The notes under the pieces are model-generated. The model saw nothing but the letters and a program-made list of their open reading frames with translations. It was not told where the DNA came from and made no database searches. 64,000 nt of DNA from Blastomussa wellsi (lineage: Eukaryota; Cnidaria; Anthozoa; Scleractinia; Plerogyridae): assembly GCA_947652115.1 (NCBI GenBank), contig OX393568.1, positions 12,793,121 to 12,857,120 on the forward strand, read 5' to 3'. Position numbers and translations under genes: made by a program. Numbering within the stretch: position 1 is the stretch's first letter; every line of letters begins with the position of its first letter. This document shows positions 10,994-18,175 of the stretch, piece by piece.

Positions 10994-11337
10994 AGTAGTA
11001 ATAGCCTATGCTTTGACAACGGACCAATCAGAATCGAGTATTTTTTGACTGGACCAATCAGGAGGCCGTATTTCAACCACGTGACTTTTCTAAACTTGAA
11101 ATTTTGGGATCAAAAACTCATGAACCAATCAGGAGACTTTTAATGGTCACACAATACATGTCACGCAAAAAGTGGTAACGAGTTCACGCAATACATGTCA
11201 CGCAAAAAACCTGGTAACGAGTTCCGGTCACACATGTCACGCAAAAAACCTGGTAATGAGTAACGAGTTCAATAACGAGTTCCGAGTAACGAGTTCCGAG
11301 TTCCGAGTTCAATAACGAGTTCAATGTCACGCAATGT
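10994..11337 (+). repeat. Left terminal inverted repeat with subrepeats
   Basis: Matches the reverse complement of 31634-31907 with indels. The outer ~190 bp is mostly unique and carries four CCAAT motifs (ACCAATCAG and AACCAATCAGG). The inner part is built from a ~50-bp unit containing CATGTCACGCAAAAAACCTG and GTAACGAGTTC, three copies here against two on the right, ending in a run of GAGTTC/GAGTAAC hexamer-like motifs. The end of the acidic-protein gene abuts it. Confidence 0.85.
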
Positions 11338-12243
11338 TCAATGCTTGTTCTTCTTGATGAATTTGAATGGTACATTTTTTACCATCTTTTCCCAGAATTT
11401 CTCACAAGCGAGTGCGGGATGATTTTTCACTTGCGTTTTCCATACTCTCCATCCTGTTCGGAACGCTTGGCTGAAGTTGTGCAAATTCATCGGGATTTTG
11501 CCGATGCTGGGATCTTGATAGCACTTTCTGATGAGAAACTTTGACACGGTTTCCCTGTACATCAACAATTCCCTTGTGACTATTACGAACTCTTGATCCA
11601 TCACGAATTTGGTGTTTAATCTGATGATCATTTTGACTGGATCGTTTTCGTCATTGTCCACTGTGTGTGCAGCCTCTGCCCTCATTGTTTCAGCTGCGTT
11701 GTCTGTTTTGTTGTCCTCCATGTCGTCTTCCGATTCTGGAATCGTTTCGTTTGCCTCCAGCTGCTCTTCTTCTTCTTCATCGTCTGAATCAGGCAATACG
11801 GTTTTGACCCAGGCCTCCAGATTTTTCTCCTCTTCTTTTTGTTTGTCGTACACGTTCTTTACTTTTTGTACGAGCTGCTGCACTTGTTGGTATTTTTGCT
11901 CATCCACAATCTCGCCTTGTTCCAGTGTTTGTTTCAGCTCTTCGGTCAAGGCATCTGTCTTCTTCCTCAGTCTCAACTGAGATTTGACTTTTTCCACTCC
12001 CTGCATCAACAAGACAGCATTTTCACCGCATACTTTGTTGCATGCGCTGTCCTCGTCATCTGTCATGGAATCTGCGTTGGTGATCAGCGAATTGGCATCG
12101 CTTGCCATTGACTCTGCATCATCGTCTTCTTCTCATGCGGGTGTTAACACCAGCTTTCCTTTTTCTTTATATATGTCTTCTTTATCTATGTCTTCCACCC
12201 AGTCTTCCCCTGATCTTGTTGCTTTTGCCCACTCGTCTGACAT
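11338..12243 (-). pseudogene. Acidic coiled-coil Polinton protein, one nonsense codon
   Basis: ATG at 12243 opens MSDEWAKATRSGEDW and runs 36 codons to an in-frame TGA at 12133-12135. The same frame then continues without a break as EEDDDAES, MASDANSLITNADS and on to the stop at 11338. An internal Met at 12108 could restart a 256-residue product. The protein is acidic (DSDDEEEEEQLEANE), with helical coiled-coil stretches (KVKSQLRLRKKTDALTEEL) and a basic C-terminal segment ending WEKMVKNVPFKFIKKNKH. TATA-like CTATATAAAG (minus, about 12291-12300) sits ~48 nt upstream of the ATG, a spacing seen at other genes of the element. It resembles a recurrent Polinton protein of unknown role; function not assigned. 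Confidence 0.6.
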
Positions 12244-12453
12244 GTTTGTCTCTGCTCGATTTGAGTTGATGTATCCACTGTGCTTGCGTTCTTTATATAG
12301 TTATTGCGATGACGTATTTTGTCACGTGGAGGGTGACTGAGGGTGGGGGTGGGGGGGGTATCTCCCCTTTTCATTCCCCCCTTTTCATTGACCAATCAGG
12401 AACCAGCTCCTGGCCTATATAAGTGGAGACCTGACTTTGTTTGTTTGTTTGCG
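12244..12453. promoter_or_regulatory. Divergent promoter region
   Basis: Separates the acidic-protein gene (minus, ATG 12243) from the RING-like gene (plus, ATG 12454). A plus-strand TATATAAG at 12416-12423 lies ~31 nt before the RING ATG; a minus-strand CTATATAAAG is at 12291-12300. A G-rich run (12336-12358), an E-box-like CACGTG (12323) and a CCAAT (12392) lie between. A bidirectional promoter is inferred from the layout. Confidence 0.5.
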
Positions 12454-13205
12454 ATGGCGTTGCCTAGAAGGAGTCGACGATTGGCAGTGCTTGGCCCGGA
12501 GAAAGAGATGTATAGTGACTGTTGTTTTATTTGTTTGTTACCCCTTGATATCGGTTCATTGTCTAATTGCAAGGCGTTGGACTGTTGCGGTAAATTCATT
12601 CATAAGAGATGTCATGAGAATGTTTGTATTCGTCCTCGCGTGTCTTGTGGACATTGTCGGAAACCGATTCTTTGTGCGTCTGATGAATCGCCGGAAGACC
12701 CTGAGCAACATGCAGAGATGGCCCTGCGACGCATCGAACTTTATCGTCGGGAACGACTGTATCGTTCATTCCATGCACCTGGAACTGTGTCGTACGGCAT
12801 GGTGAGTATTTGTTGTTGTTGTGGGCGAGCGCAAAGAATTGTGGGATTGATTGTTTTTTTGTTTTGCAGATACCTCATCCATTTGACGAGGACGTTTGGT
12901 TAAAGTTGTTGAAGATTGCGGAACAGATAGTCAACAACAGACATTTGATTGACCGCCATCACCGCGTTGTGATCAGAGGCGAGGTGTACTCGTACCATGA
13001 ACTTGATCCCACAGACGAACTGTACATCGAGGAAATTTTACGTAGGTTTTTTACTTTTTGTATTTTTCATCCGCGATTTATTCGTCGGTATGGGTTTATT
13101 CGCACCGTGTGTTTTCATTTGAATTATTATTTGTTGGAGAGTGCTGCGTTTTTGTTTTGTAGTCACATGAGTTGGTATCATTATAGTTCGGATCATGTGT
13201 GGTGA
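12454..13205 (+). CDS. RING-like zinc-finger protein, spliced
   Basis: Exon 1 (12454-12801) starts MALPRRSRRLAVLG and contains a RING-like ligand set: C24-x2-C27, C39, C44/C45, H50, C53, C65-x2-C68 (CCFICLLPL, CCGKFIHKRC, VSCGHCRKPI). A clean donor (G/GTGAGT at 12802) and acceptor (TTTTTGTTTTGCAG, ends 12869) define a 68-bp intron; joining keeps the frame into IPHPFDEDVWLKLLKIAEQI. Exon 2 can read through to a stop at 13205, or splice at C/GTAGGT (13041/13042) into one of three downstream exons in the same phase. RING domains commonly act as E3 ubiquitin ligases or protein-interaction modules; which applies here is inference. Transcription probably starts at the TATA at 12416. Confidence 0.65.
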
Positions 13206-13230
13206 TGATTTTCGTTTGTTGTTTTTTTAG

Positions 13231-13433
13231 GTAATTTTATAGCTGAAGAATTGTTAATGCCAGAGAGATATTGCACTGATTTTTTTTTTAATGTAATTAT
13301 TCGAGTTGTTTTGATTTTGACTTTTACGAGTGTGATTCTGTTATTTTTTTTGAATCGTTTTATTTTCAATATCGGAGATTGTAACCTTGTCTCTCGTTTT
13401 CCTAGGTGGTTTTGTGCGTCACATGTGTTTTGA
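13231..13433 (+). CDS. Alternative 3' exon b of the RING-like gene
   Basis: Preceded by GTTTGTTGTTTTTTTAG (AG 13229-13230). It begins GTAATTTT, so the codon split across the donor at 13041 becomes CGT, giving R-N-F-I-A-E-E and then LLMPERYCTDFFFNVIIRVV and a hydrophobic segment VLILTFTSVILLFFL, to a stop at 13433. The hydrophobic stretch could be a membrane anchor. Usage is inferred from splice signals only; a downstream donor (AAT/GTAATT near 13292) could also make it an internal exon. Confidence 0.4.
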
Positions 13434-13596
13434 TAGATTTCGTACTGCGTCTATTGTGATTGACTTTGTTTGGCATAGAGAGTTTACACCGTGGTTGACT
13501 GATGAAACACGACATGAACATGTGATTGAAATGTATTATTTGCGTGTTAGTTTCGTTCCCGAAGAAGACGTGTGGGTGTATGAACGCACTCTTTGA
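13406..13596 (+). CDS. Alternative 3' exon c of the RING-like gene
   Basis: Preceded by a pyrimidine tract CTCTCGTTTTCCTAG (AG 13404-13405) and starts GTGGTTTTGTG, so the junction codon reads R-G-F-V-R-H-M. The 63-residue tail runs CFDRFRTASIVIDFVWHREF, then TPWLTDETRHEHVIEMYYLR and VSFVPEEDVWVYERTL to a stop at 13596. It overlaps the end of exon b in another frame. The composition is that of a real protein rather than intron. Confidence 0.45.
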
Positions 13597-13617
13597 TCAA
13601 AGTGTCTTTTTTTTTAG

Positions 13618-13778
13618 GTGATTTTGTGCAAATGGTTTGCGATAGGAGATTTTCGCTCGATTATTTTGATTTTCAATTTACATGGATGGATGGAATGGAT
13701 GGAATGTTTTTTCCTACCGATGGTCTTTTTTTCCGTTCTCTGCGACATATTTGGCGTATGAGACCAGTTAGATTGTGA
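13618..13778 (+). CDS. Alternative 3' exon d of the RING-like gene
   Basis: Preceded by GTCTTTTTTTTTAG (AG 13616-13617) and starts GTGATTTTGTG, nearly the same first 11 bases as exon c. The junction reads R-D-F-V-Q-M-V and continues CDRRFSLDYFDFQFTWMD, a short GMDGM repeat and FRSLRHIWRMRPVRL to the stop at 13778. Same phase as exons b and c. Confidence 0.45.
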
Positions 13779-13789
13779 TAGGCGATGTG

Positions 13790-13824
13790 TAAACCCTAAC
13801 CCTAACCCTAACCCTAACCCTAAC
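13790..13824 (+). repeat. Interstitial telomere-type repeat (CCCTAA)5
   Basis: Five near-perfect CCCTAA units immediately after the RING-gene terminal exon and inside the Polinton. TTAGGG is the telomere repeat of most metazoans including cnidarians. Confidence 0.85.
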
Positions 13825-14053
13825 ACTTTGTTGTTTGGAAGATTGCAGTCTTTCAATGTTGTATTTGAAATTCAATACTATGATCGATTTCGTTATATCA
13901 ATTTCATTTTTGGTTTTCCTATTTTGCCTGTTACATTATTTTATGCTAAAATAACTTGGTACAAATGGATGCGAAGACAAGACACGCAATAGTAGTAGTA
14001 GTAGTAGTTTTTTTAATGAAATTTGTGTAAAAAAAGTTACAACAAAGTGAAGA
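13825..14053. other. Convergent 3' intergenic region
   Basis: Between the plus-strand RING gene and the minus-strand structural block. It contains a (TAG)n microsatellite at 13989-14008 and, on the minus strand, an ATTAAA-like poly(A) signal near 14051-14056 beside the PLA2 stop. No gene. Confidence 0.45.
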
Positions 14054-14392
14054 TTAAATATGAAGTTTCAACTTGACTTGTATGATTTTTTTGACAATCC
14101 TTTCTGTTATGGTCTTGCGTCCAGGTAACTTATTGATTGCTTTTATCATCTTTTTGTCTGCTTTCCATTTGTCTTTTAAAGTCTTTGCATGATTGTAATC
14201 AATGTCGTGTTGTTTGGCAATTCTGTCCAGTCGATTGATTCCCTTGTCACCTCGTTTCAATCTCTTGGCTAAATGAGTGCCGGGCCCCATGAACTGATAA
14301 CCAGGCCAGTGAAATTCTATTCCGATCTTGCCTAATAAACTCTGAATGTCAAATCCTCCTTTTGCGTTAGTCCTCGTCGTCATCGTCATCAT
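14054..14392 (-). pseudogene. Phospholipase A2-like (parvovirus VP1u type) domain
   Basis: The frame holds KGGFDIQSLLGKIGIEF, the calcium-loop-like YQFMGPGTHLAKRL, then RLDRIAKQHDIDYNHA with the His-Asp catalytic dyad (HD-x2-Y), and a KWKADKKMIKAI helix. This order (GPG loop, HDxxY, KWxAD) is that of the PLA2 domain in parvovirus VP1 unique regions, which breaches endosomal membranes during entry. In Polintons a similar domain would sit in a minor virion protein. Coding-type sequence directly upstream (acidic D-rich run near 14395-14420 and a Lys/Arg-rich segment to 14536) lies in other frames, so this is probably the C-terminal part of the protein starting at 15064, broken by about three small indels. 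Confidence 0.7.
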
Positions 14393-14536
14393 CGTCGTAG
14401 TCTAAGGGTCTGCGTAATTTTTTTTCTTTTGGCCCAATCTTGCCAATCAGGTCCAGGTTTTAACTTTTCTGCTTCCGTTTTTCTTTTTCTTCTTCTTTTT
14501 GGCGGCTCTTCATCCTCCTAATCATCATCTTCGTCA

Positions 14537-15064
14537 TCATCCTCGTCGTCGTCGCATGCGGTGGCTGCCTTTGTACTTAGTTTTTCTGTGATCTTTTTGA
14601 ATCTTTTTTTCAATTCTTTTGCTTTTTTTTATTGCAGGCACGGGAGTGGAAGGTTCCATTTTTGGTTCCATTTTTGGTTCCTTTTTTGGTTCCTTTTTGG
14701 TTGCTTGTACAGCAGGTGTTTTCTTTGTGCTTTTGATGACTTGTTTCAGTAGGTTTTCTAAAGGGGTGTATAACAAGGCGTCTTCGTCGTCGTCGTTGTC
14801 ATCTTCCCCTGTGGCTGATGCGGGTCCCTCCCGCAAAGGACCTTGTCTGATTTTTTTGGTTAACCGTCCTATTTCTCTTGCCATTGGTTTGATTTTTTTG
14901 ACGGCGATACCTGGAGGAATGCGTTTGGATTGAGAGATGAGTTGTTTTTCTGCAGACATGCGAGCCGCTTTTTTTAACAGAGCACTCTCTGTCAATTTGC
15001 CTTTGTAATGATTTGTCAGTTTATCCATCTCGTTGGCAGGCACCATTATTACTTCTTCCGTCAT
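14537..15064 (-). pseudogene. N-terminal part of the PLA2-domain virion protein
   Basis: ATG 15064 lies inside the end of the previous gene and opens MTEEVIMVPANEMDKLTNHY, KGKLTESALLKKAARMSAEK, a linker IKPMAREIGRLTKKIRQ, an acidic run EDDNDDDEDALLYTPLENLL and Lys/Pro repeats KKEPKKEPKMEPKMEPS. It stops at 14537 in a basic tail, after which coding resemblance continues in other frames toward the PLA2 domain. I read the region 15064-14054 as one gene decayed by frameshifts, mostly at A-runs and at a D-rich trinucleotide tract. The alternative is a separate basic protein. Family membership is by resemblance. Confidence 0.5.
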
Positions 15065-15413
15065 TTTCGAAGTGTTGCTTTAATAAGTCCTCGTAACAGG
15101 TTTGCCAGTGGATTGCTTCTTCCTCCAAGTCTTTGATTACTTTCTTCCAATTTCGTCTTGCTTCGTTGCACTCGTTGCACAAAGTGACCGTTTTGCCTGG
15201 TGGTGTGTTGACCCTTATATCTTGACAGGTCAGGCACTTCCTTTCGTCGTTGTATTTGTATGCCAAATGCTCTTGCAAGAGTTTGTCGTGGGTTTTACGA
15301 CAATGGTCGATCGTTTCTTGCAATTCCACGTTCCTGTCATTGGCTTCTTTCAATAATTTGATGAGCATGGTGTTGGTTTCGTGTAACGCGCTTATCCTTT
15401 TTTGTATCGACAT
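15021..15413 (-). CDS. Coiled-coil protein with a CxxC zinc ribbon
   Basis: 130 residues from ATG 15413, which overlaps the previous gene's stop by 22 nt. An N-terminal coiled coil (ETNTMLIKLLKEANDRNVEL) is followed by a zinc-ribbon-like pair CLTCQD (about residue 60) and LCNECNEARRNW (about 80), then a second helix. The gene appears intact. Its 3' end overlaps the start of the next gene (15064). Function is unknown; a structural or assembly role is inferred only from its position among virion genes. Confidence 0.55.
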   Translation of the reverse strand: MSIQKRISALHETNTMLIKLLKEANDRNVELQETIDHCRKTHDKLLQEHLAYKYNDERKCLTCQDIRVNTPPGKTVTLCNECNEARRNWKKVIKDLEEEAIHWQTCYEDLLKQHFENDGRSNNGACQRDG

Positions 15414-15718
15414 GCTTTGAAAGTGTCTCTTAAACCTGACCAGAATCCTTCTCCCGTTTGAGTTAGCAGATGTTCTCTTCGTCGCTTCACCGAGTTTTTG
15501 CGTTTCCCTATTTCTCGCAACTTTGTTTTATACCTTCCCAGTTTCTTGACCAGTGAGGGTGACACGGGAATGTTCTTTTTTAGAAGATTCAAGACCATTT
15601 CGCTGACAGCGTTGATTTGATCAGAATTGGCGTGTGTTAACATATCTTGCCGTTTGTATCGATTGCTTTCGTTGAGTATGCTTTCCAGGAAAGGTCTTTG
15701 ACGTATGATCCTCTTCAT
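15392..15718 (-). CDS. Small basic Polinton protein with protease-like site
   Basis: ATG 15718 overlaps the upstream stop (ATGA). 108 residues: MKRIIRQRPFLESILN, a helical middle (SDQINAVSEMVLNLLKKNIP, SPSLVKKLGRYKTKLREIGK), a basic patch RKNSVKRRREHL and then QTGEG at residues 87-91 followed by FWSGLRDTF. Q-x-G-x-G resembles an adenain cleavage site (xxGx/G) after a basic region, the layout of adenovirus precursor core proteins. Intact. The product is likely virion-associated by analogy, but its role is not known. Confidence 0.55.
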   Translation of the reverse strand: MKRIIRQRPFLESILNESNRYKRQDMLTHANSDQINAVSEMVLNLLKKNIPVSPSLVKKLGRYKTKLREIGKRKNSVKRRREHLLTQTGEGFWSGLRDTFKACRYKKG

Positions 15719-15903
15719 ACTTCCCACGGTGCTGCGCGTCGATTATAACTGCCAGTGACGCCTAATGCTCCCATCCTCTTATACCTTTTATCTTTTCCTA
15801 ATTTGTAACCTATTTTGGCTGCGCTTGCGAGTATGGATAGTAGTCCTCCTCCACGCTGCTTTTTCTTCCTTCTTCTTCTTTTTGGTTTGTTTGCTGTCTT
15901 CAT
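15715..15903 (-). CDS. Short basic protein with QRGG/G site (core-protein-like)
   Basis: 62 residues from ATG 15903, overlapping the upstream stop as ATGA. It has an Arg/Lys block (KRRRRKKKQ, residues 8-16), QRGG at 16-19 followed by GLLSILASAAKIGYKLG, then a basic tail. The composition (polybasic, then GG, then a short hydrophobic helix) resembles adenovirus pX/pVI-type minor core precursors, and QRGG/G fits the adenain type xxGG/x site. Function inferred from composition and context. Confidence 0.55.
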   Translation of the reverse strand: MKTANKPKRRRRKKKQRGGGLLSILASAAKIGYKLGKDKRYKRMGALGVTGSYNRRAAPWEV

Positions 15904-16109
15904 TGTCGTCGTCGTTGTCGTCTTCGTTTACTGGATGTCAATCCTTTTCTCACACCGTGATCCACTGCACCTTGCAAGGCACCTAACGCTGCTGACTTTG
16001 CTAATGCTTTACCTCCACTGATCAAAACTGGAAGAAGTGATGCTAGCGCTGATGCACCTCCTCGTTGACTTATTCTTCGTCTTCTTCTTCGTACTATCCG
16101 TCTGGCCAT
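15900..16109 (-). CDS. Short Arg-rich protein with QRGG/A site (core-protein-like)
   Basis: Start chosen at ATG 16109, which overlaps the previous stop; 69 residues. MARRIVRRRRRRIS is followed by QRGG (15-18) and A, then SALASLLPVLISGGKALAKS and a strongly basic end SSKRRRQRRRQ. Sibling in layout to the next gene downstream (15903), which also carries polybasic-QRGG-hydrophobic order. Likely a DNA-condensing or membrane-active virion component by analogy with adenovirus, not proven. Confidence 0.55.
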   Translation of the reverse strand: MARRIVRRRRRRISQRGGASALASLLPVLISGGKALAKSAALGALQGAVDHGVRKGLTSSKRRRQRRRQ

Positions 16110-16546
16110 CGCGACATGAACTGATCCTCGTGTTGTTGTGGGCATGCTTTTATGCTCTCTCGGAAGTTGCGACGTTCGTACTCTCTCACGCATTTGTCTG
16201 AGACGGGTGGAGCGAAATCCGTAATCGTGTCGTCTAGGATTTGCATCTTGATGAAGAATCCGTCCAATTCATCTATCTTGAGACCGCGTGCGTAGGTTCT
16301 CAATTCGATCAACGTTTTGTCATAGGTGGTGTAAGCAAAACGACACATGTCGACTTTGAAAGAAAACTTTTTGAAATCATTCCATCCTTTGATTATGGTG
16401 CCTGCTGCCGACAAACACGCGGTCACGATGGTGTTTTGCAATACGGATCCGACGACTATCCCTGCTGCCACGACGAGCAAAGCCAATCCGTTCAAACATG
16501 CGTGATACCATTTGAATGATAAAACATTTGTCGATGACACCACCAC
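16094..16546 (-). CDS. Membrane-spanning Polinton protein, unassigned
   Basis: The 150-residue frame begins at a GTG (16546); an in-frame TGA lies a short way upstream, and the neighbour's frame enters from 17174, so the true start or a frame shift from that gene is unresolved. A clear hydrophobic segment (NGLALLVVAAGIVVGSVLQN) with a second weaker one (IVTACLSAAGTI) precedes a soluble domain (KVDMCRFAYTTYDKTLIELR, ITDFAPPVSDKCVREYERRN). Ends overlapping the Arg-rich gene. A virion membrane or assembly protein is possible; I do not recognise the family. Confidence 0.45.
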   Translation of the reverse strand: MVVSSTNVLSFKWYHACLNGLALLVVAAGIVVGSVLQNTIVTACLSAAGTIIKGWNDFKKFSFKVDMCRFAYTTYDKTLIELRTYARGLKIDELDGFFIKMQILDDTITDFAPPVSDKCVREYERRNFRESIKACPQQHEDQFMSRWPDG

Positions 16547-17174
16547 TGCTTGTGGTAAAAAGCAAATAATTCATCCAACTTGCGCGATACTTCCATGTTT
16601 TCAATTGCTCACTCTCGTCGAAGTGCGACGTACGGCAGGTCTTGGTGGTTGTGATACCCGCGATTCTTCTTCCAGAAGCAGTTTGTTGTTGATCGTTTAG
16701 TAAAATCTGCAATTGTCTTTGCAAATCGTCTTGTTGCATTCTTCTGGGTGGAGAATCTGGTGAAGTAAGTGACGAAGGCGGTGTACTGTCACTTCTGTTG
16801 CGTGGTGTTTTACCGATGCTTCTCAAATATCGTCTGCTGGGTGGAGGTTGGCGTCTTGGAGTTGTTGTTTTGTAAGCTGCGGTTGTTCTTCTGCCAGTGG
16901 GAGTTCGTGGAGCCGGCGAGGTGCTGCTTCCTACACCCACTGAAGTTCTTGACACGTCGGACGATCGAGGTGTGAATGTACCTACACCTGGTGCTGCTGG
17001 TGATAGTACGGGTGTAGGTGGCGATCGATTGAAAGGTGAGAGCTGCAAGATGGCATCCAATTGTTGCGGATCAAATTGCTGCAGAATTCCCGAATCGCTA
17101 CCTAGGGGTGATGCTTCCATCATGGCCTGTTGAATGATATCGGGTGAACTTCCTACTCCGATGTTGCTGGCCAT
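16377..17174 (-). CDS. Ser/Thr/Pro-rich protein, C-terminus doubtful
   Basis: Starts MASNIGVGSSPDIIQQAMME at ATG 17174. About 180 residues are low-complexity Pro/Ser/Thr/Arg (SPFNRSPPTPVLSPAAPGVG, TPTGRRTTAAYKTTTPRRQP) with a Gln-rich helix DDLQRQLQILLNDQQQ. The end, TSHFDESEQLKTWKYRASW, still looks coding, but beyond ~16560 the frame is antisense-like to the membrane protein that occupies the next frame, so a 1-nt shift may join the two. Disordered scaffold-like protein; function unknown. Confidence 0.45.
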   Translation of the reverse strand: MASNIGVGSSPDIIQQAMMEASPLGSDSGILQQFDPQQLDAILQLSPFNRSPPTPVLSPAAPGVGTFTPRSSDVSRTSVGVGSSTSPAPRTPTGRRTTAAYKTTTPRRQPPPSRRYLRSIGKTPRNRSDSTPPSSLTSPDSPPRRMQQDDLQRQLQILLNDQQQTASGRRIAGITTTKTCRTSHFDESEQLKTWKYRASWMNYLLFTTSSGGVIDKCFIIQMVSRMFERIGFARRGSRDSRRIRIAKHHRDRVFVGSRHHNQRME

Positions 17175-17436
17175 GATTTTTTACCGCTGGCTTTCTTGTC
17201 GTCCACGGGTGACGTTTGGCTCTCTCTTCCAACGTTTGAATTAATTCTCTGAAGTACATCTCGTTATATGCAGTTACAATATCCCACACTTGTTCCCGCG
17301 TTTTACAGTTTTCTACTATTCGTTTCATGGTGTTGTGATCTTCTTGTATCAATTTTTCCGTGATGAATTCGTCATTGGCCATTTTGTGTAATTCTTTTCG
17401 GCACAAGTACCGAAATCTATTCCATTCACGAGTCAT
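17098..17436 (-). CDS. Small helical protein after the ATPase
   Basis: 112 residues from ATG 17436, which overlaps the ATPase stop. MTREWNRFRYLCRKELHKMA, NDEFITEKLIQEDHNTMKRI, then EQVWDIVTAYNEMYFRELIQ, a helical basic protein. The last ~25 residues overlap the next gene's start (17174) and look like read-through, suggesting a lost or displaced stop. No family recognised. Confidence 0.45.
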   Translation of the reverse strand: MTREWNRFRYLCRKELHKMANDEFITEKLIQEDHNTMKRIVENCKTREQVWDIVTAYNEMYFRELIQTLEERAKRHPWTTRKPAVKNHGQQHRSRKFTRYHSTGHDGSITPR

Positions 17437-18082
17437 TGTTGAACTGATAACATCGCATGTATCCTTCTTCTTTTAACAAGTGACTCATGATGCGACAATC
17501 ATCTGGGCTGGCAGGATGTAAATCTAACATCATGTATCCAAACGGTCGATCTGTCACGCGTCTGAATCGTTCTTGTACCTCTTTCCAGCGTGTGGGAAAA
17601 GATTGAAGTAATAGATTGCGGAACCCTAATTGATCACGAGGATTTTTGAAAGCCACGATGTAGTGTACATTGCATGAAATGCTCTTTGCGTATTTTCCAG
17701 GAGGGAACATGTCTTGACATAAGTATATTACCGTGATGTTTCGATGATGGGAATGTTTTGTGAACAAATCCAATACGCGTTTGTCGTTTCCTCCTTCTTC
17801 CATCAAATCGTCCATCACGAGTACACCTCCTTTTGGAAACCATTTTCGTAAATCCTCCGAATCGGGTATTCCTTCGTGAAACGCAATTCCTTGTTTTTTT
17901 ATCTTGTTGAATCCGTCTCGCCACGCACCGTAACAATAATGAATCTTGTCGGGCGATTTTTAAAACAGGTTTCGATTGTTTGTCAGAAGTTTGCTGGTGA
18001 ACGCTGTTTTTCCACATCCTGAAGGTCCGACGATCAATATGCTGGAAGGGGTGCGAAATCTAAATGCTTCTCGTTGTTCCAT
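17426..18082 (-). pseudogene. FtsK/HerA-type packaging ATPase, 1-nt frameshift
   Basis: ATG 18082 opens MEQREAFRFRTPSS followed by Walker A GPSGCGKT (residues 19-26). The frame stops after about 39 residues at a T5A4 homopolymer (17956-17964). The coding signal resumes one base off as SPDKIHYCYGAWRDGF, Walker B GGVLVMDDLMEEGGND, then TKHSHHRNITVIYLCQDMFP (sensor-like N/Q) and NPRDQLGFRNLLLQ to the stop at 17426. Size and motifs match the genome-packaging ATPases of Polintons and their relatives. It lies directly after the protease, a common neighbour. A TATA-like TATATTAA near 18115-18124 may start a transcript here. Lesion seen; function from family. Confidence 0.85.
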
Positions 18083-18175
18083 CGTCTCACAATGAAAAAA
18101 AAACGCGTTTGTGTTAATATATGTTTTATTTCACAACAAATCTCTTACACCGCTTCCGCGGGAGCTGATGCCATT
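18083..18175 (-). promoter_or_regulatory. Protease-ATPase spacer with poly(A) and TATA-like motifs
   Basis: On the minus strand it reads AATAAA twice (near 18178 and 18128) and then CATATATTAACAC about 35-40 nt before the ATPase ATG. This is one of the few breaks in the overlapping gene block, so it may separate two transcription units. Confidence 0.35.

Noticed and set aside
11609..12340. Ser- and Phe-rich plus-strand frames opposite the acidic protein
   Set aside because: They mirror the acidic, Glu/Asp/Lys-rich minus-strand gene (GAA/GAT codons read backward as Ser/Phe). No promoter or start in the right place.
13679..13706. GGATGGAATGGATGG short tandem run as a regulatory repeat
   Set aside because: It lies inside the coding-looking alternative exon d and reads as a WMDGMDGM peptide; too short to treat separately.
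13790..13824. CRISPR-like or LTR-like repeat
   Set aside because: The units are contiguous CCCTAA hexamers without spacers: telomere repeat.
14561..16021. Phe/Leu-rich plus-strand frames under the virion genes
   Set aside because: Antisense of Lys/Arg-rich minus-strand proteins; the apparent membrane segments are a composition artefact.
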